Shown: positions 13,060-23,500 of the stretch, in pieces | Layout of the letters: each line of letters starts with the position of its first letter | Position numbering within the stretch: position 1 is the first letter of the stretch | Assembly (NCBI GenBank): GCA_949987705.1 | Contig: OX465281.1 | Coordinates: 26,644,942 to 26,708,941, forward strand | Source: Thereva unica | Taxonomy: Eukaryota > Arthropoda > Insecta > Diptera > Therevidae | Reading direction: 5' to 3' | Length of the DNA stretch: 64,000 nt | Notes under the pieces: generated by a model | Told to the model about the DNA's origin: nothing | Database searches by the model: none | Seen by the model: only the letters and a program-made list of their open reading frames with translations | Position numbers and translations under genes: made by a program

Positions 13060-13660
13060 ATCCTCCAACGAAGCAGCCAGAATGGCAGGGAACATGGTGT
13101 GACGCTCAAACCATAGGGTCTGAAATGGCACCTCCCAATACTTCTGGTGTTACCGAGAGCACTACAGTAATGCCGTAACCTTGGCCATCAGGCCATCTGA
13201 CGATGGAGCTGTACTCGCATTAACTCCTTAACCATCTAGATGATCTCTGGGAAGTTTGACTTGACCATTACAGGTCATGAGGCCAATAAGCCGCAAGGGC
13301 CTGCAAGGCTTTTGGATAACACATGGGTCTTTCACCACAAGACGTTCGTTGAACCTGTGGCCACTTATGCCGCTCTAGTCTGGTGGCCCAAAACTAAACA
13401 GGTTAAGTCGATCCTGAAGTGCAGCAAACCGCAACGGTTTGCTTGAAAGAGAGGATACCAAACTCCACTCTCAACGTGGAATTTTTTTTCCAAAATAGGT
13501 GCAGGGTGTTTTGACGTTCTCTAGAGCCTGAAGAGAAGAAATGAAGTCTTGCTGTGCTGGGTCCCCGGTCACTGGAGTATTGAGGAAAATGAGGCTGCAG
13601 ATATCCTTGGGAGGGAGGGTCTGAGACATTGGGGCCTCTAGAACCCTTCTGCAATTCTGC
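13060..13660 (+). mobile_element. LOA-like retrotransposon fragment (thumb and RNase H)
   Basis: Plus-strand frames carry VEPVATYAALVWWPKT near 13350-13395, the post-palm block PxxxYGALVWW of LOA-like elements, and LCWVPGHWSIEENEAAD near 13553-13605, the C-terminal RNase H signature. Frames are broken between them. It is in the opposite orientation to the LOA-like relic in the URB1 intron. Confidence 0.65.
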
Positions 13661-14137
13661 GGTGAACGAAGAGGGCGCGATTGTACCTTCTCTTGCAAAT
13701 GGACGCTCGAAATCTCTGTTTATCAGACGTGCTGGTGATTCCTGGCACGCTTGTGGTTATATTGCCGGACTTTCAGGTACTGTGGTTGGTACTGGCAATT
13801 GAGCAAACTGAGACTCCCCCGAGGGTTGAAAGTTCGTAGTCCTTGGTCTTAGCCCTCGTACGTTGCTGTGCCGAGTCATCTGTTTGTTTTGCTTTCTTTT
13901 ATTATTATTTTTATTCATATTGTTCCCACAAGTAAAGCCGGAAATGTAGTCCGCCTTGGCAGAGCCGCATACCAGAGTAAGACTGGGACCGTTTGCGATC
14001 AGCCTGTTTATACCCACTGCTTCGCCATATCGCCTTCGGCACGGAATCTTTACACCTTGGGAATTAGACTACGGGTACCGCTTTTGCTGCTTGTGGTAAT
14101 GTCTTCCAAAATGAAGCGTTGTGTATTGAATGAAAAT
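13661..14137. other. Flank between LOA-like fragment and Harbinger element
   Basis: Contains a T/A-rich tract (13900-13920, repeated TTATTATT) that could be the 3' tail of the LOA-like fragment. The remainder is unassigned. A 137-codon plus frame at 13868-14281 runs across the Harbinger left end and is therefore not a gene. Confidence 0.4.
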
Positions 14138-14301
14138 GTAGGGTATATTCAGTATTGCATGTTTTCCTGCCGGCATGCCAAGAAAATCCTGCAGTCATGC
14201 GAACTAGGACTCAATCACTGCGAAATATGCAGAGCAGGCAACAGATTTGAGACATATGACAAAGAAGAAGAAGAATCATAGACTGACAGCTACAAATTAA
14301 C

Positions 14302-15599
14302 ATGAAAATGGCGAAACAATTTTTAAAGAAATACGTAAAAAGTTTTCTTAGCGACTTAATAACTGCGGAAATTGGGGACCCGCAAAGAAAATCCCTTAAT
14401 GTATTACTACCGAGGATAAGGAAAAAAAGAATTTTGAATGCGGTATTAATAAAAAAGGCATTAAAACGTCTGAAAAGTGGGGTAGCCAAAGTAGAAAACT
14501 ACTTGGAAGTGATTCGAAAGATGTCGGAGGATTGTTTCTATGAGCACTTCCGAATGCGCCAAGGAACTTTTAATGTAAGTCAGAAACGTACCTACTTTTT
14601 TATTAGTGGTTTTAGTAACCTTGATAACTTTCAGAGGCTGGTGGAAATGGTTAAAAGTAAGTTACCAAAACAACATTTGGGTCGTCCTCAAATGCCCTTA
14701 GAAAAAGCTATGTACATCACTTTGTGGGTTCTTAGCAACCAAAACACGTACAGAGAAGTGGGCGACCGTTTTGGCCTATCAAGGGCTACAGCCTATAAAA
14801 CAGTTTTGAACACGTGTAGAGCGATTGCCCTTATGCATCGAAATTTTATTATTTGGCCCAATTCTACTGAATTTTTATCAGTTATTGAGGACTTCAATAA
14901 AATACGTGGCCCTTTCAGTTTTCCAAACGTGATTGGTTGCTTAGATGGCTCACACATCCGAATTCCAGCACCAATAAGGGACGCAAGTAGCTACTTCAAC
15001 AGGAAATCGTTTCATTCAATAATACTCCAAGTAAAATACACTTATATCATCAATATTTGTAATGTTTTTAGGCGGTTTGTGATAGTAAGTTATTGTTCCG
15101 CGATGTCTTTTTTGGTTGGCCTGGTAGGAGTCATGATGCGTCAGTTTGGCGTAACAGTCCATTGCAGAAGGCATTAAAAACAAAAACGCTTGACATACCA
15201 ATTAACAGCCATCTTTTGCGAGACAGTGCGTACCCATTGGAAACGTATTTAATGGTTCCGTACAGGGATAATGGCTTTCTCACTGCTGAAAAGAAAAAAT
15301 TTAATTACAAACTAAGCTCAACGAGAGTATGTATTGAGCAAGCCTTTGGGAGAATGAAACAAAAGTTTCCAATTTTAAATTATTTGCATATTAAAAATGT
15401 ATTTCACGCGAAGTATTATGTAATTTCTTGTGTTTGCTTACATAATTTTATTATAATGGATACTGGAAATCTCATTCATTCGTTCCGAGTAAACGAAGCA
15501 ACAAATAATGACGACGACCATGAGTCCTTTGTTGAAGAAGAGGCCAAGGAGGCAGATTTAAAACGCAATGAAATTGCTAATAGTTTCAATGAAAAATAA
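14302..15599 (+). CDS. PIF/Harbinger (HARBI1-like, DDE_Tnp_4) transposase, three exons
   Basis: Join 14302..14574, 14635..15030, 15072..15599, 398 codons. The nuclease catalyses excision and integration of the element. Motifs in order: FRMRQGTF at the first junction; a helix-turn-helix-like block REVGDRFGLSRATAYKT; GCLDGSHIRIP with the first catalytic Asp at about residue 195; GWPGRSHDASVW with the second Asp at about 245; and RVCIEQAFGRMKQ with the Glu at about 312. All three catalytic residues are present. Intron 1 (60 nt, GTAAGT...TTTCAG) keeps frame even if unspliced, but removing it restores the family spacing FxRLVEMVK. Intron 2 is only 41 nt (GTAAAA...TTTTAG); removing it joins SIILQ to AVCDSKLLF exactly where related transposases continue. 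Related proteins are 350-430 residues. The Asp/Glu-rich C-terminus is typical. Confidence 0.88.
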
Positions 15600-15607
15600 A
15601 CTTTATT
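15595..15607. terminator. Overlapping bidirectional poly(A) signals
   Basis: The 13-base palindrome AATAAACTTTATT reads as AATAAA on both strands. On the plus strand it overlaps the transposase stop codon (15597-15599). On the minus strand it lies about 77 bases past the stop of the Myb-like gene. One short sequence thus appears to serve both convergent Harbinger genes. Confidence 0.6.
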
Positions 15608-15683
15608 TTCTAAACAACAAAAACTAAAATTTCGTTTCTTTTAATTGCAAAATTAATATACGAGTTGTACAGGACTTTCTTCT

Positions 15684-16311
15684 TCAGTAATCTTTGCTTG
15701 TTAATATTGTTTTCATCAATAATCTCATTTCACGCATTTCTTGAACTCTTTGCATTTCGATATCCAACTTTTTGTTTTCAATATCTAAATATTCTTTATG
15801 ACGCCGCTCTTCTGTGGCATTCTGCTCTTTAAGGTACTCTAAGATCTCATCTTTCTTCTCCTTTTTCGGTTTCTTTGGTTGAAGTGAAGTAGTTTCCTCA
15901 ATCGTGTTCTCGATATCTTCCAAGTTGGGAGTTTCACTATCTTTTTCTAAATACGATGAAAATGTTAATCCTGAAGGAGGAACTATATGGTGGCTGCATC
16001 CAAAAACCTCATCAAAAGTGTTAAAATACTCCCAATTTGTGCGGCTTCGACCAGTTTCTCCATTTCGTTTTTTTATACGTTTGTATGAAGTAAACAAATT
16101 ATTCCACTTCCGTATGGAAAATCGGAATCCGTTTGGAAAGGAAAATCGGAATCCGTTGATTTTATTTTGCGCAAAATTTCATTCCATATAACACTACGTT
16201 TACGTTTTCCTTCTCGAAACTAATTTTCATATTTTACCCTTATCGTGAGCAAACATTTTATTCTTTGTGCACTCCAAAATTTTTCTTGATTTTCTTCTTC
16301 ATCCTCGCTTT
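15684..16311 (-). pseudogene. Harbinger Myb/SANT-like accessory gene, broken
   Basis: Minus-strand frames carry the Myb/SANT-like domain found in the second protein of Harbinger elements: ENQEKFWSAQRIKCLL, a VIWNEILRKIK block, RKWNNLFTSYKRIKKRN and WEYFNTFDEVFG. A charged coiled-coil tail follows (ERRHKEYLDIENKKLDIEMQ). In this family the protein brings the transposase to the nucleus and to the ends. Three lesions are visible: a TAG stop after KYEN near 16224, a frameshift near 16155, and a 24-bp tandem duplication around 16112-16160. The open stretch 15684-16097 is only the C-terminal half. Confidence 0.75.
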
Positions 16312-17035
16312 CTAATTACCTGAAACATTTTCTTAAACAAATATTCCACATTATTTATCATTTTTACCGTAAAAGATCACTTTCAATTTCTTTATCCATT
16401 GCATTTAACATTAAATTAACACACAGCTGCCTGGAATAATTATTAAAATACAAAATAATTATTTTTAAAATTTCCTTTGACAGCTTCTAATAGACAGCAA
16501 CTCAGTTTTGGCAACTGCAAAATATTCCCGTATGCTAAGCAGTAATGCCATGCATGATAAATTTGGAAACATATGACAAAAGCATGATTGTAATAATTTA
16601 CAACTCGTGTGCGCATGCTGCGCGTTTTATGCATTATTGAATAGGCTCGTAGTTTCATGAATTGAGAAAGGTATGTTGATATTGCTTGGACATATACAGA
16701 GGATGAAAGAAAAGATATAGACAAAACAAGTATACAAAACGACCTCAGTGAACATATGTACCTCAATCAGATTGAGGACGTTTTTAGCAAAGGACAGCTT
16801 AGGAGTACCTAAGTTAATAACAATGTATTTACCTACATATATAGTTCATTTTTAAAATCATTGTGCTGTTCAGGGTTTAAGTTGCTGCAGCAATTTTAAT
16901 ACTGCTGCTGCTGTTGACTTTGCTTTGCTGCCAAGAAAACCACCGAAATTTACTTTGCATTGCTTTACAGCAATCATATTTTCAATCATTTTGCTGCAGG
17001 CTGTGAAAGCTTTTTTGTTTCATATTGCTGCGTAT

Positions 17036-17154
17036 GGGCGCGTTCAATAATGCAGGATGCGTGCGCATTTGACTTATTCAGTCATTGAAAGCTTCACACT
17101 TTCAATTGCTGAATAAGTCATTTGCGCACGCATCCTGCATTATTGAACGCGCCC
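17036..17154. mobile_element. 119-bp Harbinger-type MITE
   Basis: Near-perfect TIRs of about 45 bp begin GGGCGCGTTCAATAATGCAG. The flanks are TAT at 17033-17035 and TAT at 17155-17157. The ends resemble the right end of the Harbinger 400 bp to the left (shared TTCAATAATGCA and a TGCGCA block), so this is plausibly a MITE moved by that family. It sits inside the hAT element, which dates it as younger. Confidence 0.8.
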
Positions 17155-17176
17155 TATGCTGTTGCTTACAAATGCT

Positions 17177-17875
17177 GGAGCATCCCAGTAGGACCGGTAA
17201 GCTTACAGAAGTACTGAAATCAGAACTTACTGGTAAGGGGTAGGCCTTACCACTCCCTTTTACAGAAGTGCTTACTTTTACACACGATGTCATAGGGGGT
17301 AAGGCCTTACTATGGTACTTACCTTAGAGTACTTATAGAACTGCTCATCTGTAAGGGGTATAGTAAGGCAGCAAATGGAACATTGCGAAAAGAGGTATTC
17401 ATGGGCGCCTGTGGATATGTGGTGATCCGGTGTCGAAATGCTTTTATTTTTTTTTTTTTCATCTTTTACAAATGCCTTTTTTTTCCAAGCCCGAGAGTGG
17501 CTTTACCTAAGCAGTCCCCCAACTAAATTCTCCACTTCTCCAAAGCTGCTTGTCCTCCGTATCGAATGCGAGCCGCGCTATTGAGTATGCTAACGTCGCG
17601 TTTTATGTCGACGAATATAATTGCCCGTTTTCTTTCTTTCTATAAAATTTATGAAAGCTCCAGGAAAGCTCCCTTGAGTCATCGGGCAGACTCTCACTTG
17701 TTTGGGTATAATTCTGGACTACACCTTACCATCTGCCTTCTCTTGTAATGGGGTTTGTAAGGGCTCATCTAGCACCAAGAAAATAAGGGGCACCCCTTAC
17801 CAGATGAGTACTTATTTCAGTGCTCCATCGATAAGGCCTTCCTAGAATTCCTACTGGGATGTTGCTCCGGCTGCG
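17177..17875. mobile_element. Nested non-autonomous inverted-repeat element
   Basis: GGAGCATCCCAGTAGGA at the left is mirrored by TCCTACTGGGATGTTGCTCC at the right. The inverted similarity continues inward to a shared ACTGAAAT. The interior has many GTAAGG/CCTTAC words. It lies within the hAT element and was probably inserted there. Superfamily and target duplication were not resolved. Confidence 0.55.
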
Positions 17876-18212
17876 AATGCTTCACATACACATACAAAAA
17901 CAGTTCACATCCCTATAAGCAAAAGCACCATTTTACTATATAAAGTTGGACCATGAAAAAACAGCTGAAGGAAGCAAAGTATTTCACAGGCTCTGGAGAG
18001 GAAAGCTTTGAAAAACTGTAAGCAAACAGAAAGCTTTTCACAGCAAAGTATTTTACAGCCGAAGCATTTGCAGCCGGACCAGTATGCTCGCGAAAGTAAT
18101 TTGAAAGCAACAGCATTCGCAGCAATTTGGAACAAACAGCTTTCACAGTCATCAGCAAAGTAAGCTTAAAATTATGTGCTTTGCTTTAAGTTTACTTTGC
18201 TTTCAAACCCTG

Positions 18213-18623
18213 GTGCTGTTGATATTTGGCTCTGTTGACTAATGAGTTTGCCGACCACTTGTCTAACCAAAACCTACCCACAGTCGAGCGCTTTGCAAAC
18301 CTAGCAGACACACCCTGTATAATTATGAATGAATTATAAGGATTGTTTGGAACTCAATTTGAATTTATAAACCAGCTAATGTTTTGTACAGAGCTTTCAT
18401 CAGCCATTATCAACATTCTGTATAGTTAGTAACCGTCTCTTTGGTGAAAACGCTAAAAAAATTACATTTTAATTTTTTTTATTAAAGCGGTCTTTTAAAT
18501 ATATATATATGTATTTACATTTCTGTTCCATAAAGGCGCATTTGTAAACGAGCACAAAAATATTTCATTTTGCAATTTCTACTCTACAAAACCCAGTCTG
18601 TTGTTGTCGCCTACATTCTACCA
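18213..18623. other. Spacer, AT-rich
   Basis: Holds the right copy of the hAT target duplication (18213-18220) and otherwise unassigned AT-rich sequence with a short (AT)n tract near 18500. Confidence 0.4.
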
Positions 18624-18956
18624 GGGGCCGTATTTGGTTTCTCGAGTCGACATTGTCTTCTGTGGATAAACAAAAATTGGCATTTGGCGACACGATATCG
18701 TCTCTTTACGTGTCGATAAAGACGTTTGACGATTATTAAAAAGCTCAATTTATGCATGCAATAAACTTATAACAATTTATATTTTAATTAAATATACGTA
18801 GTTTGCTGCCCTTGGAGTAATACCACAATTTGATGGCTTTGTATGGCCGCGCTTATCTGTCGATTTGGTCGTGATACCAAATACAAAACTTAGAGAATGT
18901 CGACAATCTTTTTTTGTCGAGTCGATTCATCGACTCGAGAAACCAAATACGGCCCC
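18624..18956. mobile_element. 333-bp inverted-repeat MITE
   Basis: Left end GGGGCCGTATTTGGTTTCTC is the exact reverse complement of the right end, followed on each side by GAGTCGA words. There is no coding capacity. The palindrome extends outward (ACCAGGGG/CCCCTGGT), so the boundary and target duplication are ambiguous and I do not assign a superfamily. Confidence 0.7.
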
Positions 18957-20133
18957 TGGTTTTCTTTTTATATATAACTGATGTAAAATAACATTTGTGA
19001 CTAACGAAGTGCACCATGATCTTGAAGATAGTTTTCCTCCTATAGTAATTATAAGAAAGTACATACCTTTTTCTTGAATCCATAACAACTAAAAGGAAGT
19101 ATGGGAGTAAATGTGTCGGTGACTAAGGAAGAAACAATTACAAACTAAATGAATACACTCAAAAACAAAACAATGATAAAAAAAAACCATTTTGAAAGAC
19201 AAGGTTTTAGGATTCAAGGAAATTAAAATCCATTACGCAAAATTAAATAACATCAAAAAAACCCATTAAAACTATGTTTAAACTCGAATTATTTTTGAGT
19301 ATTTCAATTAGAGTTGTTTTCTTTTTATATATAAGTAAATTATTGAACATAGTACTTGTAATAATTGAAAAATGCTGGAAGTTAAGTAAATAACATTTTT
19401 TCAACAAAAAAAAAACAAAAAAAAGTGTGTTCTTCTTTTTAAAAAAAAATTATTTCAAAAACAGAAAAAAAATTACAAATTCTTCATGATGAGCTAAAGC
19501 ACAAAAAATCATTCATATTCTTGTTTTTTTTAATATAAGGACAATAATGATCATCAATAATGGCCAAGGAAGCCTTTTTCTGTGGCAGAAAAACAAAAAA
19601 ATAATAAATATGCGCTACCTTAAAAAATAACATAAAAATTAAATCAGTCATTTGTTACTTTCCTCGGTATTTGCAATTATACACGAAAACAGGCTCTTGT
19701 TTAATTAAATCTGCAGCGTTACACGCACGCGCGCGCTTCTTAACTTGTAAACTTGTTTTTTATTCTCACGACGAAAAAAAAATATCACTGGAAAACAGAG
19801 GGAGATCTTAAATTCACAAAACTTACAACTTATTTTTTAATGAAATGGACCAGAGAAGTACAAGACGGAAAGATTGAAGCCCTCCGTTGGCCAGCAATTA
19901 TAATTAATTAATTAATTAAAAAAAAATAATAATCATCCGTAAAAAAATTAATAGTTAACAAATAAATTAAAAAATTATTAAAATTTATATTGATATTGTT
20001 GCTGTTGCAGCGGCAAACGATTAAATTGATGTGGCTGAGAAGAATGCCGGCCATTCTTAGTAGTGCTAACTTGATGATGATGGGGATGATGATGATGATT
20101 CTGGTGACAACCTCAGACTTGCCTCCTCTTATG
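18957..20133. other. Macoilin 3' UTR and downstream flank
   Basis: Very AT-rich. The part nearest 20133 should be macoilin 3' UTR, including GAT/TGA repeats near 20070-20100. A (CG)n-like run occurs near 19725-19736. Confidence 0.45.
19759..19764 (-). terminator. Candidate macoilin polyadenylation signal
   Basis: AATAAA on the minus strand about 370 bases downstream of the macoilin stop. The region is so AT-rich that a chance match is possible. Confidence 0.4.
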
Positions 20134-20540
20134 TCAGGCCTCTGCACCGCCGACAAGCGAAGAGTTTTTTGGTGTATACGCGGTTGCGTTTGGATCTAAA
20201 TTTGATGATGTTTGCGTAACAACGCCGCTAGATGTGCCACTACCACCACCAACTGATGACGGCGTTGATACATTAGGTACTCCGCTTGGTGAGCTAACTG
20301 ATGCTACTGATTGACCTCGTGAATTAAGTTGATGTGCTGCCATTATTTGTTGATGTGTCGCACCTAGCGTCATCATTGGACTAGATGGACCCTGTAGCGG
20401 AGGTGTGTCATTCATTCGTAACATTGAACTTCCGGTTGAACATGGCGGTAAGCATAGGGAGTCGGTCGGCATCACAGCTAATAGCTGGGCTATTTTTGCT
20501 TTTAGATCGAGGACTTCTTCTTCTTTGTTACGCAGCATGT
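20134..20540 (-). CDS. MACO1: Macoilin last exon
   Basis: Acceptor AATATTTTAG. Encodes KEEEVLDLKAKIAQLLAVMP, a Ser/Gly/Thr-rich stretch, then SNLDPNATAYTPKN and a TGA stop at 20134. The preceding intron is 4.1 kb and full of transposon fragments. Confidence 0.88.
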
Positions 20541-23500
20541 CTAAAATATTGATAAGGAATCGTTATGTAGATTTCTACTCATATAAGATTGGTTAATTGT
20601 AATATAAACACATAAAAACCTAAGAAACTAAAAACGTTTGGTTTGATCACAGCAGGTTAGTTGTGTGTTCAGGTAAACACCTAGCTTGATTCGTAGCTGG
20701 TAGGGTAAGGTTGATTGCTTTGGTGGTAAATAAGAGGTGTCTAACTCATTCCTGTACATTGCGATGCAGCTAGACTAAGAGGCATTTACATAGAACTGAT
20801 TGGATAACGACCATTGATGTATTCGCTCAAGGTCAGCGGTGCAATCCTTGACAGTATTTCAGACACCATTAATGTAGATGCTGAAAAGTAATGGCCCTAG
20901 AATGGAGCCCTGCGGAACCCCACATGTAATTGGTGATGGATCAGAGATAGAAACTTGAAATCATACATTTTGGGAACGATTACGTAAGTAATTCCGAATT
21001 AAGGAGATCGCTGAGGGGGAGAAACTCAGATATTCTGATAGTTTAGTTTCAAGAAGCTTATGACTGACACTATCAAATGCCTTACTAAAGTCGAGGGACA
21101 CCAGAAGTGCAATAATATCACAATCAAAAGCCATTCGAAGGTCAGTAGCCGGGCTGTGTATGTACTCGACAGCAGAGACCACATTTCACAGTGGCCCTGG
21201 TTTTGACATGACATTAATTTCTCTAGTACTTTGCATAGCAAACATAGAATACTTATAAGGCGATAATCGGAAGGATTCTCGGATATTTGGATACAAAGGT
21301 ATATAACTACCGAATCTCACGTGCGCTCCGAACAGTGGAAAATACATTGGGGATAGCATCTGCTCGTTGGAGAGTTCTACGCAGTTGCGTGGAGCAAACC
21401 CCGAATACAAAAAGGGGTCTATATTGTATTTATATTATGTATTTATTACAACAGGCTGGGTTTTTTTCTGCCAAATTCAGGGGCTTACTTCTAACTCTTC
21501 AATTAGCTTAACTATCGCCTCATGTGTACAAATCTTTTTGCTTTTTTTTTTTTTTTTTTTTATGGGATAGACTAGAGACTTAGGGAAAGCCCCCTTTTTG
21601 TACTGTTCGACAATCTATTTTTTCCTATAGAATGTCGAATAGCAGCTCTAGCCGGAAGATGAGAAGTAGAGAGAGAGAGAGAGAGAAGTACATTGGAAGG
21701 AGCTGCCACAACCTAGCCGCGATATATTTTTATTCCACCTACTTCCAACCATTTCGCGACTCTGGCTTCGGGGCATTTGAGAAACTACTCGCTGGAGTGT
21801 TATGCCTCCTGAAACGAGTTGAATCTCTTCAACCAACCGATGACATGCGCTTGGTGGAGTAGGGAAGGACTAGCAAAGGCTATGACAGGAGGAATCAGGA
21901 ATGTAAAGAGGGGAGAAGAAAGAAGGAAAGTTATGTGGGTGGAAAAGTGGAAAAGGCGAAGGACCGTGGGGCTGGCCGGGATTCGAACCCGGGACCTCTG
22001 GGATAGTAGTCAGGCGCCTTACCCCTAGGCTACCGAGGCCCCCCTTGTGCGTTCTTCCATCTTGTAATTCAAAGAAACAAATTCGATATCAATACCGCTA
22101 ACTTTCGCTGGAAGGATGGCGTAGACCAGGACGCTCAGAACTTAGGGATGCCAAACTGGATGACATCGGATCAGAATAGGGTGGAGAGGACAATTGCGAG
22201 AGGCCAGGACCGGATCGGTTGTAGAGCCGTTAAAGAAGAAGAAGATCTCGGTAAATGCACACAAATGTTAAAAAAATGCTGCACTTTCTTGGAAGAGTAC
22301 AGAAAGACAGGCTTTAAAAGAGTTGGCTGAAGAATTGGAAATTGAACCTGTATTTAAACCACAACAAGAATTCGTCGTAATAAACGCCAAGTTGGTGAAA
22401 CTGCCCGTGATGAACATACATATAACTGCCCCACAAAATAAATTTGAAGTTGAATTTTTCAACTGTCTATTGGACACTATCTTAATTTCACTCAATAAAA
22501 GATATGAACAGTTAAATGAGTACTCCGAGTCTTGGCCTCTTTTGTATAATATAAAAAATATTCCAGAAAAACCGGACCTGCTCAAACTCTGCGATGAACA
22601 GAAAAATGGTTATTATTTCAATTTTCCCTGGGTAGTCCTAAAACCGGTACTGATCAGGGCATGCACCAGAAACAGAATGAAATGTACGAAAGGATAGTAC
22701 ACTCAGTTTACCACAGAAAATAAGTGCTTAAGACGTAGTCGCTATACATGTTTTCAATTCTTTTGAATGGCCTACCGGCTAAATCGTCCTGGTCCTGAGC
22801 CCTACCAGAGAGGAATGAGAAGATTCTTTCACGAGAACCACTGCGTTATCCTGTACACAGAAGGATTCAGCGCTGGATGTAGGGGCTGGGGGTTTATTTC
22901 GAAAAATATCCAAGGCCCGGAGCCAGAGTAATCCCAACCAAGAAGCCATTAAGGCATTAGGATAGGCCAATATAACAACCAAGCTGTCAAAAATTATCAA
23001 AAGCCCTCTTTCCTAGCAAAATCTACATCGATCAAAAGAGAGTACTCAACTGGAATAGTGGGAGCTTTAGCATTTCTAACTTACTGCGTAATTTCTAACG
23101 AACTGAACATGAACTGAACTGCCTAAAATTTCCTAGCTTTCTGCCTTTCTTCCGCAAAAGCTAATTGTCTTGTTGAGCAGACGCCTAGTAAATATAGGTA
23201 TCGTTCAGTATTGGCATTATTGAAAATAATTTAAATAATTCAGTATGGTGGCTCGAATAAGAGTACCCAGCTAATCAAGAGGATGTTGGCGATCCCAAAA
23301 CTAACATGGACTTGGTCCTACGGAAATGACTACTCTGATAGTGGCTCTGCACTGCTGCGAGGTCTAATGAGGGATCCTCAAGCTGCCCCTGACTGGCCAT
23401 GGAACAGACTGAATACGATGGATCTAACTTGATAAAATCTGTAATTCCAAGGTGTAAACAGAACCGTCCTAAAGGGATGAATGGTACCGCGTGAATGTAG

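Larger units (their letters stand above)
14141..16648 (+). mobile_element. PIF/Harbinger DNA transposon, about 2.5 kb
   Basis: The ends are imperfect terminal inverted repeats: left GGGTATATTCAGTATTGCAT, right (reverse complement) GAGCCTATTCAATAATGCAT, 15 of 20 matching. They are flanked by GTA at 14138-14140 and GTA at 16649-16651, a 3-bp target duplication as expected for PIF/Harbinger. Between the ends lie a DDE transposase gene on the plus strand and a Myb/SANT-like gene on the minus strand, converging on a shared poly(A) region. The two-gene layout is diagnostic of the superfamily. TIR divergence suggests age, yet the transposase is uninterrupted. Confidence 0.85.
16871..18212. mobile_element. 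Non-autonomous hAT element with perfect 8-bp target duplication
   Basis: The left end is CAGGGTTT and the right end AAACCCTG, as in hAT elements. The flanking octamers are identical: GTGCTGTT at 16863-16870 and 18213-18220. Subterminal regions repeat GCTTTGCTTTG-like and AGCAAAG-like words in inverted orientation (for example 16918-16932 and 18175-18205). There is no transposase frame. The 1,342-bp length is inflated by two later insertions at 17036 and about 17177. Confidence 0.85.

Noticed and set aside
13868..14281. 137-codon plus frame
   Set aside because: It spans the left boundary of the Harbinger element, so it cannot be a pre-existing gene. No domain is recognised.
20070..20100. GAT triplet repeat as a coding or regulatory array
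   Set aside because: It lies just past the macoilin stop in the presumed 3' UTR and is a short simple repeat.
21968..22042. Functional tRNA gene
   Set aside because: The acceptor and anticodon stems do not pair properly, and the sequence continues into a repeated body with an A-tail. It is a SINE head.
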